64,000 bases of DNA from Streptomyces sp. M41(2017) (GTDB taxonomy: Bacteria; Actinomycetota; Actinomycetes; Streptomycetales; Streptomycetaceae). A program made the position numbers and the translations under genes. The notes beneath the pieces were generated by a model. The model did no database searches and was not told the DNA's origin. It saw nothing but the letters and a program-made list of their open reading frames with translations. Shown in pieces: positions 1 through 6,890 of this stretch (position 1 is the stretch's first letter; the number at the start of each line of letters is the position of its first letter). The stretch is taken from the NCBI RefSeq assembly GCF_002078175.1, contig NZ_MWFK01000001.1:3596001-3660000 (forward strand), read 5' to 3'.

Positions 1-1395
1 GGTCTCTCCGTCGCGTTCGACATGCCGACGCTGATGGGCCGCGACTCCGACGACCGCCGCTCGCTCGGCGAGGTAGGGCACTGCGGTGTCGCCATCGACT
101 CGGCCGCCGACATGGAGGTCCTCTTCGGGGACATCCCGCTCGGTGACGTCACGACGTCGATGACGATCAGCGGGCCCGCCGTGCCGGTCTTCTGCATGTA
201 CCTCGTCGCCGCGGAGCGCCAGGGCATCGACCCGGCCGTGCTGAACGGCACGCTCCAGACCGACATCTTCAAGGAGTACATCGCGCAGAAGGAGTGGCTC
301 TTCCAGCCCGAGCCGCACCTGCGCCTCATCGGTGACCTGATGGAGCACTGCGCCGAGAAGATCCCCGCCTACAAGCCGCTCTCCGTGTCCGGGTACCACA
401 TCCGGGAGGCGGGCGCGACGGCCGCGCAGGAGCTCGCCTACACCCTGGCGGACGGCTTCGGCTATGTGGAGCTGGGGCTCTCCCGAGGGCTGGACGTGGA
501 CGTCTTCGCCCCCGGACTCTCCTTCTTCTTCGACGCCCACGTCGACTTCTTCGAGGAGATCGCCAAGTTCCGGGCGGCCCGCCGGATCTGGGCCCGCTGG
601 ATGCGCGACGTGTACGGCGCGAAGACCGAGAAGGCGCAGTGGCTGCGCTTCCACACGCAGACCGCCGGTGTCTCGCTGACGGCCCAGCAGCCGTACAACA
701 ACGTCGTGCGGACGGCCGTCGAGGCGCTCGCCGCGGTCCTCGGCGGCACGAACTCGCTGCACACCAACGCGCTGGACGAGACGCTCGCGCTGCCCTCCGA
801 GCAGGCCGCGGAGATCGCCCTGCGCACGCAGCAGGTGCTCATGGAGGAGACCGGCGTCGCCAATGTCGCCGACCCGCTGGGCGGTTCCTGGTACGTCGAG
901 CAGCTCACCGACCGCATCGAGGCCGACGCCGAGAAGATCTTCGAGCAGATCAGGGAGCGCGGGCTGCGCGCGCACCCCGACGGCCGGCACCCCATCGGCC
1001 CCATCACCTCGGGCATCCTGCGCGGCATCGAGGACGGCTGGTTCACCGGGGAGATCGCCGAGTCGGCGTTCCAGTACCAGCGGTCGGTGGAGAAGGGCGA
1101 CAAGCGCGTCGTCGGCGTGAACGTCCTCCACGGCTCCGTCACCGGCGACCTGGAGATCCTGCGGGTCAGCCACGAGGTGGAGCGCGAGCAGGTGCGGGAG
1201 CTGGCCGCGCGCAAGCAGAACCGTGACGAGGCCGCCGTGCGCGGCGCGCTGGCCGCCATGCTCGCCGCCGCCCGCGACGGCTCCAACATGATCGCCCCCA
1301 TGCTGGAGGCGGTCCGCGCCGAGGCGACCCTGGGCGAGATCTGCGGCGTCCTGCGCGACGAGTGGGGGGTGTACACGGAGCCGGCGGGCTTCTAG
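1..1395 (+). CDS. icmA: Acyl-CoA mutase large subunit, isobutyryl-CoA mutase-like (5' end missing)
   Basis: This is the C-terminal 464 residues of a coenzyme-B12-dependent acyl-CoA mutase; the reading frame is open from base 1, so the start lies outside the window. The visible part is the substrate-binding TIM barrel of the methylmalonyl-CoA mutase family. No C-terminal B12-binding domain (DxHxxG) is present, so cobalamin must be bound by a separate small subunit, as in IcmA/IcmB. In methylmalonyl-CoA mutase the sequence MVRN carries the arginine that holds the substrate carboxylate. Here the matching sequence is IAQK, with Gln at codon 286-288, as known for isobutyryl-CoA mutase. That favours interconversion of isobutyryl-CoA and butyryl-CoA, linking valine catabolism to fatty acid or polyketide precursors. 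The family is certain; substrate is inferred from one key residue. A hairpin follows the stop. Confidence 0.88.
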   Translation, partial: GLSVAFDMPTLMGRDSDDRRSLGEVGHCGVAIDSAADMEVLFGDIPLGDVTTSMTISGPAVPVFCMYLVAAERQGIDPAVLNGTLQTDIFKEYIAQKEWLFQPEPHLRLIGDLMEHCAEKIPAYKPLSVSGYHIREAGATAAQELAYTLADGFGYVELGLSRGLDVDVFAPGLSFFFDAHVDFFEEIAKFRAARRIWARWMRDVYGAKTEKAQWLRFHTQTAGVSLTAQQPYNNVVRTAVEALAAVLGGTNSLHTNALDETLALPSEQAAEIALRTQQVLMEETGVANVADPLGGSWYVEQLTDRIEADAEKIFEQIRERGLRAHPDGRHPIGPITSGILRGIEDGWFTGEIAESAFQYQRSVEKGDKRVVGVNVLHGSVTGDLEILRVSHEVEREQVRELAARKQNRDEAAVRGALAAMLAAARDGSNMIAPMLEAVRAEATLGEICGVLRDEWGVYTEPAGF

Positions 1396-1484
1396 CCCCC
1401 CACGACCGCCCGCACAACCGCCCGCGGCCCCGTCCGCCGTACGCGCCCGGTTCCCCGGCCCCCGCCGGGGTGCCGGGCGTCGCT

Positions 1485-1514
1485 CCGCGAGCGGGGCCCT
1501 CGCCCCGCTCGCGG
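1485..1514 (+). terminator. Hairpin downstream of the acyl-CoA mutase gene
   Basis: A perfect 12-bp inverted repeat (CCGCGAGCGGGG, 6-nt loop) starts 90 bp after the stop codon and lies between convergent genes. There is no T-tract, as is usual for Streptomyces terminators. The rest of 1396-1666 shows no coding signal. Confidence 0.6.
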
Positions 1515-1666
1515 GTGGAGTCCCCGCCGCCGTTCCCGAGCGCCCCGTCGTGAACGGCCCTCAGGCGCACGGCCACGTGCGTCCGCGCGCCCGCGCTGCG
1601 CCCGGCGTCCCCGCGTGCGTGCCGAGGGCTTCCCGCGCGGGCGGCCACCGGCGGCGCCCCGCGGGT

Positions 1667-2305
1667 TCAGTCCTCGGCGCTCGCGCCCGTCAGGCCGAGG
1701 AGCAGGACGCGGGTGAACGAGCGCACCCACTCCGCGTCCGCCGGTTCCGCGCTGACCAGGGTGCGGTGCACGACCGCCCCGGCGACCACGTCGAAGATCA
1801 GGTCGGCGGTGCGGGACGCGGTGCCCGGGTCCGTCTCCGGAGGCAGTTCGCCCCGGGCCTGGGCGCGAGCGCGGCCTTCCATGACCAGGCGCTTCTGCCG
1901 GTCCACGATGGACGTCCTGATGCGCTCGCGCAGCGGCTCGTCGCGGGTGGACTCCGCCACCACCGCCATCAGCGCCGTCTTGGCCTCCGGGCGGTCCAGG
2001 ATCGCCGCGAACTGCAGCACGACGCCCTCGATGTCGGCGGCCAGGCTGCCCCGGTCGGGCAGCTCCAGCTCGTCGAAGAGGACGGCCACGGCGTCGACGA
2101 CGAGTTCGTTCTTGCCCGCCCAGCGGCGGTAGAGGGTCGTCTTGGCGACACCTGCACGGGTCGCCACGTCCCCCAACGTCAGCTTGGACCAGCCCAGTTC
2201 GACCAGGGCAGCACGGGTCGCCTCCAGGATCGCGGCGTCCGCGGCGGCGCTGCGGGGGCGGCCCGTCCGGGCTGCCGGGGGGTGACCGTGCATGTCAGTG
2301 ACCAT
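1667..2305 (-). CDS. TetR/AcrR family transcriptional regulator
   Basis: A 212-residue TetR-type repressor. The N-terminal helix-turn-helix includes TLGDVATRAGVAKTTLYRRW (about residues 42-61), the TetR recognition-helix pattern, followed by a helical ligand-binding domain. I chose the ATG at 2305 (MVTDMHGH); an ATG at 2293 is also possible, and the longer frame to 2362 has no support. It is divergent from the thioredoxin gene at 2552. The gap holds a perfect 17-bp palindrome (2399-2415), a good candidate for its own operator. Ligand and targets cannot be told from sequence; it might control itself, the thioredoxin, or the mutase gene behind it. Confidence 0.85.
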   Translation of the reverse strand: MVTDMHGHPPAARTGRPRSAAADAAILEATRAALVELGWSKLTLGDVATRAGVAKTTLYRRWAGKNELVVDAVAVLFDELELPDRGSLAADIEGVVLQFAAILDRPEAKTALMAVVAESTRDEPLRERIRTSIVDRQKRLVMEGRARAQARGELPPETDPGTASRTADLIFDVVAGAVVHRTLVSAEPADAEWVRSFTRVLLLGLTGASAED

Positions 2306-2398
2306 ATCCGGCCGCCTCACCGGCGATATCCGGCGGTTGTGTGAAGCCGTGAGGGAGATCACCGGGGGACGGCGGACAGGCGTGCCCCCGGACAGTTA

Positions 2399-2415
2399 CG
2401 CTACGACTCGTAGCG
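2399..2415. promoter_or_regulatory. Perfect 17-bp palindrome, probable TetR operator
   Basis: CGCTACGA-C-TCGTAGCG has 8-bp arms around one central base. It lies between the divergent TetR gene (start 2305) and thioredoxin gene (start 2552). Size and symmetry fit TetR-family operators. Binding by the adjacent regulator is inferred. Confidence 0.6.
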
Positions 2416-2500
2416 AAAGCTCGAACGCGGCGACAACCGCACCGGGCGCCAGGTGGGGACCCGGCGCCGAACAGGCCGGACGGGGACCGGCTTTCAGCAT

Positions 2501-2524
2501 GCTTTTCACACGGCTTTTCACACG
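2501..2524 (+). repeat. Tandem 12-bp direct repeat upstream of the thioredoxin RBS
   Basis: GCTTTTCACACG occurs twice back to back (2501-2512, 2513-2524), ending seven bases before the purine-rich RBS of the thioredoxin gene. It could be a protein-binding site or sit in the 5' leader; its role is unknown. Confidence 0.55.
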
Positions 2525-2551
2525 TGCGCGAGGAAGGGGGAGGATGTACTC

Positions 2552-3529
2552 ATGCAGCCACGGAACATGTCCATGAGCGGAGTCGTCGACCTCGCCGCGG
2601 TGAAGGCGGCCCAGGAGGCCAAGGCGAAGGCGGAGCAGGCGCGCGCCGACGCGGCCCGGCAGGGCGGCGGAGGCGGGGCCGTCACTCCCGCGAGCCTCGT
2701 CATCGACGTCGACGAGGCGGGATTCGAGCGCGAGGTCCTGCAGCGTTCCACCGAGGTGCCGGTCGTCATCGACTTCTGGGCCGAGTGGTGCGAGCCCTGC
2801 AAGCAGCTCAGCCCGGTCCTGGAGCGGCTGGCCGTCGAGTACAACGGCCGGTTCCTGCTCGCCAGGATCGACGTCGACGCCAATCAGATGCTGATGCAGC
2901 AGTTCGGGGTCCAGGGGATCCCGGCCGTTTTCGCGGTGGTCGCCGGCCAGGCGCTGCCCCTCTTCCAGGGGGCCGCCGCCGAGGCGCAGATCCGCGGGAC
3001 GCTGGACCAGCTCGTCCAGGTCGCCGAGGAGCGGTTCGGTCTGACCGGCCTGACGGTCGACGGCGACGCGGAGCCCGGCAGTGCCCCCGAGGCCCCGGAG
3101 ATGCCCGCCGGGCCCTACGACGCCCTGCTGGAGGCCGCCGTACAGGCGCTGGACGCGGGCGACTTCGGCGGTGCCGTACAGACGTACCGGAACGTCCTGA
3201 GCGACGACCCGGCCAACAGCGAGGCCAAACTGGGACTCGCCCAGGCCGAGTTGCTCCAGCGGGTGCAGGGTCTCGACCCCCAGCAGGTGCGCAAGGACGC
3301 CGCCGAGAAGCCGGGTGACGTCGCCGCGCAGATCGCGGGCGCCGACCTGGACCTGGTGGGCGGCCACGTCGAGGACGCCTTCGGGCGGCTCATCGACACC
3401 GTGCGCGTGACGGCGGGCGACGACCGGGACGCCGTACGGGTGCGGTTGCTCGAACTCTTCGAGGTCGTCGGGGGCGACGACCCCCGCGTGATCGCGGCGC
3501 GCAGGGCCCTCGCGAGGGCCCTGTTCTGA
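2552..3529 (+). CDS. Thioredoxin-TPR fusion protein, CnoX/YbbN-like
   Basis: A 325-residue cytoplasmic protein. Residues 1-45 are a low-complexity Ala/Lys/Glu/Gly tail. Residues 48-155 are a thioredoxin fold with the redox motif WCEPC (Cys80, Cys83), and the remainder is an alpha-helical repeat region typical of the YbbN/CnoX family. E. coli CnoX lacks the redox pair, while this one keeps CxxC, so it may be both a chaperone-like holdase and a thiol oxidoreductase. The ATG at 2552 was chosen because AGGAAGGGGGAGG (2531-2543) sits eight bases upstream; the frame is open further upstream but without a good start. It is divergent from the TetR gene. Function as a redox co-chaperone is inferred from the family. 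Confidence 0.88.
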   Translation: MQPRNMSMSGVVDLAAVKAAQEAKAKAEQARADAARQGGGGGAVTPASLVIDVDEAGFEREVLQRSTEVPVVIDFWAEWCEPCKQLSPVLERLAVEYNGRFLLARIDVDANQMLMQQFGVQGIPAVFAVVAGQALPLFQGAAAEAQIRGTLDQLVQVAEERFGLTGLTVDGDAEPGSAPEAPEMPAGPYDALLEAAVQALDAGDFGGAVQTYRNVLSDDPANSEAKLGLAQAELLQRVQGLDPQQVRKDAAEKPGDVAAQIAGADLDLVGGHVEDAFGRLIDTVRVTAGDDRDAVRVRLLELFEVVGGDDPRVIAARRALARALF

Positions 3530-3592
3530 CCAGTTCCTAAACGTCAGGGCCTGTGATGCCCGCGTGAAACATTGGCCGACAGAGGGGCAAGT

Positions 3593-3626
3593 GGCCGCGC
3601 TTTACCAAAACTTGGTAAACGCGGCC
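3593..3626 (+). terminator. Long hairpin after the thioredoxin-TPR gene
   Basis: Left arm GGCCGCGCTTTACCAA and right arm TTGGTAAACGCGGCC pair over 15 bp with one bulged C and a 3-nt loop, starting 64 bp after the stop. It may terminate the thioredoxin transcript. Its AT-rich inner half (TTTACCAA/TTGGTAAA) also resembles a protein-binding palindrome. Confidence 0.5.
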
Positions 3627-3630
3627 GCTG

Positions 3631-3643
3631 TTACTCCGAGTAA
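3631..3643. promoter_or_regulatory. Inverted repeat TTACT-CCG-AGTAA
   Basis: The 5-bp arms match those of the repeat at 3758-3775; only spacer length differs (3 against 4 nt). The two sites are 127 bp apart upstream of the DUF6230 operon, suggesting one regulator binding twice. The binding protein is not identifiable by eye. Confidence 0.45.
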
Positions 3644-3757
3644 GTCGAGGGCGTTGAACTGTCTGGTTCCGTCCGCCAATCAACCACTCTGTGACCCCCT
3701 TCGAGGGCACCCTGAGTCGCTGACCGACACCGGCCGGTCGTCCTTCGGTTATCCCGC

Positions 3758-3775
3758 CGTTACTAGCGAGTAACG
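3758..3775. promoter_or_regulatory. Inverted repeat CGTTACT-AGCG-AGTAACG
   Basis: Perfect 7-bp arms around a 4-nt spacer, the second and better copy of the TTACT/AGTAA motif. GTTAC half-sites occur in MtrA- and GlnR-type sites, but those are mostly direct repeats, so that assignment is only a guess. Confidence 0.5.
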
Positions 3776-4147
3776 AACCCCCTTGTGCGGGCGGCGAGAA
3801 TGGACCACGATCGGCGACGCTCGGTCCATTCCCGTACCCCGCCCGCCAGTCGGGGCAGCGGATTCCCTGGGTCCCCACCGAGTAGAGCCGAAGGCAGTGC
3901 TGTCGGCTCTTGGGCAGGGGGGTCTCCGCCGTCCGGTGGAGCCTGTCCAGCAGGTTGTGCGTGATGTGTGTCAGGCGCGACCAGTGGTTGTCGCTCGGGG
4001 GTGATCGCCGGTGATTCGGGTGCAGTCGCACCTCCGGGTACAGGCGCTCTCCTTCCCGAGGACGTAGCACTTCTCCCATCCCTGCCCGGCTGAGCCGCCG
4101 AAAGGGGCAGTCAGGGCCAGGAGATGTACGTCCGAGAAGGAGGAAAT

Positions 4148-4780
4148 ATGGAGTCCCAGGTGCGTGGCGGGACCAGATGGAAGCGGTTCGCGGTCGTGAT
4201 GGTGCCTTCGGTGGCCGCCACGGCAGCGATAGGTGTCGCCCTCGCGCAGGGCGCCCTCGCCGCGTCGTTCAGCGTTTCCGGTCAGTCGTTCAAGGTGTCT
4301 GCTGACCGGCTCGACGGTACGGGCTTCTCGCAGTACGGAGCCATCGACTCGGGTTACACCCTCGACGGCAACAAGACGGCTCACCCCGTCGCGGTCTCGG
4401 CGTTCAAGAACGCCAAGATCACCAACATGTGCCAGTCCGTCGTCACCCCGGACATCCCGCTGCTCGGTTCCGTCAGCCTCGTGCTGAAGGCCGGCGGCGG
4501 TGACACGCCGGTCGAGGCGGACAACCTGTACATCGACGTCGAGGACCTCCAGGCCAACGCGACGTTCCGCGGCATCGACATCGGTGTTGCCGCCAAGGAC
4601 GCCAGCAAGGGCCCGGGGCTCAAGAGCGGCGAGACGGCCAACCCGTACGGGTTCGCCCAGCAGGCCGACTCGGCCACCCTGACGGACGTGAAGCAGACGG
4701 CGTGGGCCACCACGGCGGGCACGTTCAAGCTCAGCGGCCTGAAGATGTCGGTCGCCAAGGGCGTCAAGGAGTGCTACTAG
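4148..4780 (+). CDS. DUF6230 family exported protein, function unknown
   Basis: A 210-residue protein with a basic N-terminus (to about residue 14), one hydrophobic segment (about 15-31) ending ALA-A, and a soluble part rich in beta-type alternation. This fits export by signal peptide or anchoring by an uncleaved one. The soluble part has two cysteines, in NMCQS and at the extreme C-terminus (KECY), which could pair outside the cell. The ATG at 4148 was chosen for the strong AAGGAGG six bases upstream. The family has been labelled cholesterol esterase in some Streptomyces genomes, but I see no serine-hydrolase motif (GxSxG). It is the first gene of a conserved trio with DUF6114 and a secreted low-complexity protein, preceded by a long leader with putative operators. 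I do not know its function. Confidence 0.8.
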   Translation: MESQVRGGTRWKRFAVVMVPSVAATAAIGVALAQGALAASFSVSGQSFKVSADRLDGTGFSQYGAIDSGYTLDGNKTAHPVAVSAFKNAKITNMCQSVVTPDIPLLGSVSLVLKAGGGDTPVEADNLYIDVEDLQANATFRGIDIGVAAKDASKGPGLKSGETANPYGFAQQADSATLTDVKQTAWATTAGTFKLSGLKMSVAKGVKECY

Positions 4781-4788
4781 GCACGCCT

Positions 4789-4827
4789 GGGGCGGGCGAC
4801 AGGGGCCTCGGCCGCTTCGCCCGCCCC
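4789..4827 (+). terminator. Intercistronic hairpin between DUF6230 and DUF6114 genes
   Basis: GGGGCGGGCG pairs with CGCCCGCCCC (10 bp, 19-nt loop) nine bases after the DUF6230 stop. It may terminate part of the transcripts or protect an mRNA 3' end, giving unequal expression of the first gene against the next two. Confidence 0.5.
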
Positions 4828-4897
4828 GCTCCGCACGCATAGGCGGAGCGAACATGTGTACTTCTCACAGCAAAGCCGTTCCAGGGAGCTGTTTTCC

Positions 4898-5476
4898 ATG
4901 AGCGCCGAGACTCCTGCCGCGCCCGGCCAGAACGACGAGCACTACCTCCAGGTGTTCCGGCGGAACTTCCGTACATGGAGGGGCGACCGCCCGTTCTGGG
5001 CCGGCCTGTTCATCGTGCTCGGCGGTGTCCCCATCGCGTACTTCCCGTACGCGAAGCTTCAGCTCGGGCACCTGACGCTGGCGATGTCCACCACCGCGGG
5101 CGCCGGTTCCCTCATCATCGGCGTGCTCCTCGTGGTGCTCGGGATCAGTCTCTGGTTCCAGAAGCACGTCCGGACGTTCGCCGGAGTCGCGGCGATCCTC
5201 CTCGCCCTGGTGTCCATCCCGGTGTCCAACCTGGGCGGCTTCCTGGTCGGCTTCCTCTTCGCCCTGATCGGCGGCGCCATGGCCGTCTCCTGGGTTCCGG
5301 GTGAACCCGACGAGGCGTACGCCGCGCCGGCCTCCTACGCCGAGCGGGACGAGCCGCAGGGCGTGGCGGCCGAGCCGGCCGGACCCGCCGCGACCGCGAA
5401 CGCTGTGGACGACCCGAACGATCTGTCAGGAACGAGCCCGAGCAACGGGGCGAACGGGAGGCACAGTGCCGGCTGA
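4898..5476 (+). CDS. DUF6114 integral membrane protein
   Basis: A 192-residue membrane protein with four predicted transmembrane segments at about residues 33-50, 66-85, 92-108 and 112-130. A short N-terminal cytoplasmic part (RRNFRTWRGDRPFW just before helix 1) and a roughly 60-residue hydrophilic, Ala/Glu/Pro-rich tail flank them. The start at 4898 follows AGGGAG (4883-4888). The stop overlaps the start of the next gene by 11 bp, implying translational coupling. It could anchor or assemble the exported products of the flanking genes, but no biochemical role is established that I know of. Confidence 0.82.
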   Translation: MSAETPAAPGQNDEHYLQVFRRNFRTWRGDRPFWAGLFIVLGGVPIAYFPYAKLQLGHLTLAMSTTAGAGSLIIGVLLVVLGISLWFQKHVRTFAGVAAILLALVSIPVSNLGGFLVGFLFALIGGAMAVSWVPGEPDEAYAAPASYAERDEPQGVAAEPAGPAATANAVDDPNDLSGTSPSNGANGRHSAG

Positions 5477-6800
5477 CAAGGTGACCCACGGGACTGAGGT
5501 GGACGAGTCCCGTGTGAGAACCGGGCCGCGCCACGCGGCCCCCAGGAAGCCGCTGTTCACCAGGTTCCACGTGCCCGCCGGCAAGGCGATAGCCATAGCC
5601 GCGATGCCGACCGCGGTCCTCATGGGAATGGGCCTCACGCCGACACTCGCCCAGGCGGACGACCACTCCACGGCCAAGAGCCTGACGGCCGACGAGTACC
5701 AGGCGTGCGTCGAGGCCGTCACCGGCGCCGACGACAAGAAGGACGCGTCGGAATCGGCGTCGCCGACCCCCTCGGCCGGCGCGAGCGAGTCGTCCGGCAC
5801 GGCCACACCGACCCCCTCCGCGTCCTCCGACGCGCAGGACTCCACGGACTCGGGCAAGACCTCTTCGCCGGATTCAGGTTCCGACGACAAGGCCGAACCC
5901 ACCCCCTCCGCGTCGTCCTCCGCACCGAGCACGTCGGACAAGTCGGCGGACAGCGCCGCCACTCCGGCCCCCACGGCGTCCAAGACCAAGAACCCGCTCG
6001 ACCCCCTGGGGATCGGCGACGCCATCAAGGACATCCTGACGCCCGACGAGAAGGAGAGCGCCACCCCTGCTCCCTCCGCGTCGGCCTCCGCGGGCGACGA
6101 CAAGGGTGACGGGGCCGGCACGACCGCCTCGCCCGACGACAAGAGCTCCTCCGGCACCGTGAAGGACACGACCGACAAGGTCACCGACACGGTCAAGGAC
6201 ACCCTCAAGGACACCACCGACACGGCCTCCGAGGCGGCGAAGGACACCACCGACGCCGTCAAGAAGGCCGCCGAGGACGCCGGGGTGACGCCGAGTCCCT
6301 CCGCGAGCTCCACGACGGACCCCAAGGACTGTCCGGTCGCCACCGACGACGAGGGCGGCGTCGACAACCCGGTCACCCTGCCCGACGACCCGTGGTACCT
6401 CAACGCCAGCTCCCTGCTCCTCAAGGGCGCCGACTACCAGGGCGTCGTCAAGGTGAGGACCGCCGACGGCACCGTCAAGAAGGTCCTCAAGTACGTCATC
6501 TCCGACGGCACCGACATCGGGGACCTGCACCAGACGGTGGACGACAAGCAGGCCGGCAAGACCTACCACGTGCAGGCCGCCAAGGGTTCGACGTCCACCA
6601 TCCGCGACGGCAAGACGATCATGTACACGGAGAGCATCTCCGGGAACCTGCTCGGTCTGATCCCGATCACGTTCGACCCGGACAACCCTCCGCCGCTGAA
6701 CATCCCGCTGATCTACTTCACCAAGGTGAAGGTCGTCCAGGCGGGCCAGTTCGGCGGCACCCTGACCATCCCCGGACTGCACCAGTACACGACCGGCTGA
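5466..6800 (+). CDS. Secreted low-complexity protein of the DUF6230/DUF6114 locus
   Basis: A 444-residue protein starting at the GTG at 5466, preceded by GGGAGG and overlapping the DUF6114 gene by 11 bp. A long basic N-terminus leads into a hydrophobic signal segment (about residues 38-61) ending AQA-DD. Residues 65-290 are an Asp/Ser/Thr/Pro/Lys low-complexity stalk with repeated TPTPSAS-like and KDTTDTVKDT-like units, probably extended and surface exposed. Residues 300-444 form a compact, probably beta-rich domain ending GTLTIPGLHQYTTG. The layout suggests a wall-spanning stalk presenting a C-terminal domain. No catalytic motif is recognised. A bidirectional terminator follows. Confidence 0.8.
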   Translation: MPADKVTHGTEVDESRVRTGPRHAAPRKPLFTRFHVPAGKAIAIAAMPTAVLMGMGLTPTLAQADDHSTAKSLTADEYQACVEAVTGADDKKDASESASPTPSAGASESSGTATPTPSASSDAQDSTDSGKTSSPDSGSDDKAEPTPSASSSAPSTSDKSADSAATPAPTASKTKNPLDPLGIGDAIKDILTPDEKESATPAPSASASAGDDKGDGAGTTASPDDKSSSGTVKDTTDKVTDTVKDTLKDTTDTASEAAKDTTDAVKKAAEDAGVTPSPSASSTTDPKDCPVATDDEGGVDNPVTLPDDPWYLNASSLLLKGADYQGVVKVRTADGTVKKVLKYVISDGTDIGDLHQTVDDKQAGKTYHVQAAKGSTSTIRDGKTIMYTESISGNLLGLIPITFDPDNPPPLNIPLIYFTKVKVVQAGQFGGTLTIPGLHQYTTG

Positions 6801-6831
6801 GTCGTCCGGAACCCGTCCGGGAGCCGCACAA

Positions 6832-6876
6832 GACGCCGAGGGCGCCCCCTGTCCGACAGGGGGCGCCCTCGGCGTC
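6832..6876. terminator. Bidirectional terminator between the DUF6230 operon and pyk
   Basis: A near-perfect 22-bp stem (begins GACGCCGAGGGCGCC, minimal loop around 6854) between convergent genes. It is the longest hairpin I found and should stop transcription from both sides. Confidence 0.85.
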
Positions 6877-6890
6877 GTACGGAGGCGGGG

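Larger units (their letters stand above)
3530..4147 (+). other. 618-bp non-coding region with operators and a structured leader
   Basis: I see no convincing gene here. Short frames on either strand lack RBSs, family resemblance and the codon bias of the neighbours. The region contains a large hairpin at 3593-3626, two related inverted repeats at 3631-3643 and 3758-3775, and two further hairpins: GAATGGACC/GGTCCATTC (3798-3806 with 3823-3831) and AGAGCCGA/TCGGCTCT (3884-3891 with 3903-3910). If transcription starts near the second operator, the DUF6230 gene would have a leader of roughly 350 nt. A regulatory leader or small RNA is possible. I did not recognise a known riboswitch class. Confidence 0.5.

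Noticed and set aside
3537-4079. Minus-strand open frame of 180 codons in the leader region
   Set aside because: It has no RBS, atypical codon use and overlaps the inverted repeats and hairpins.
4148-4780. Cholesterol esterase annotation for the DUF6230 protein
   Set aside because: There is no GxSxG or other hydrolase motif, and the size and composition do not fit an esterase.
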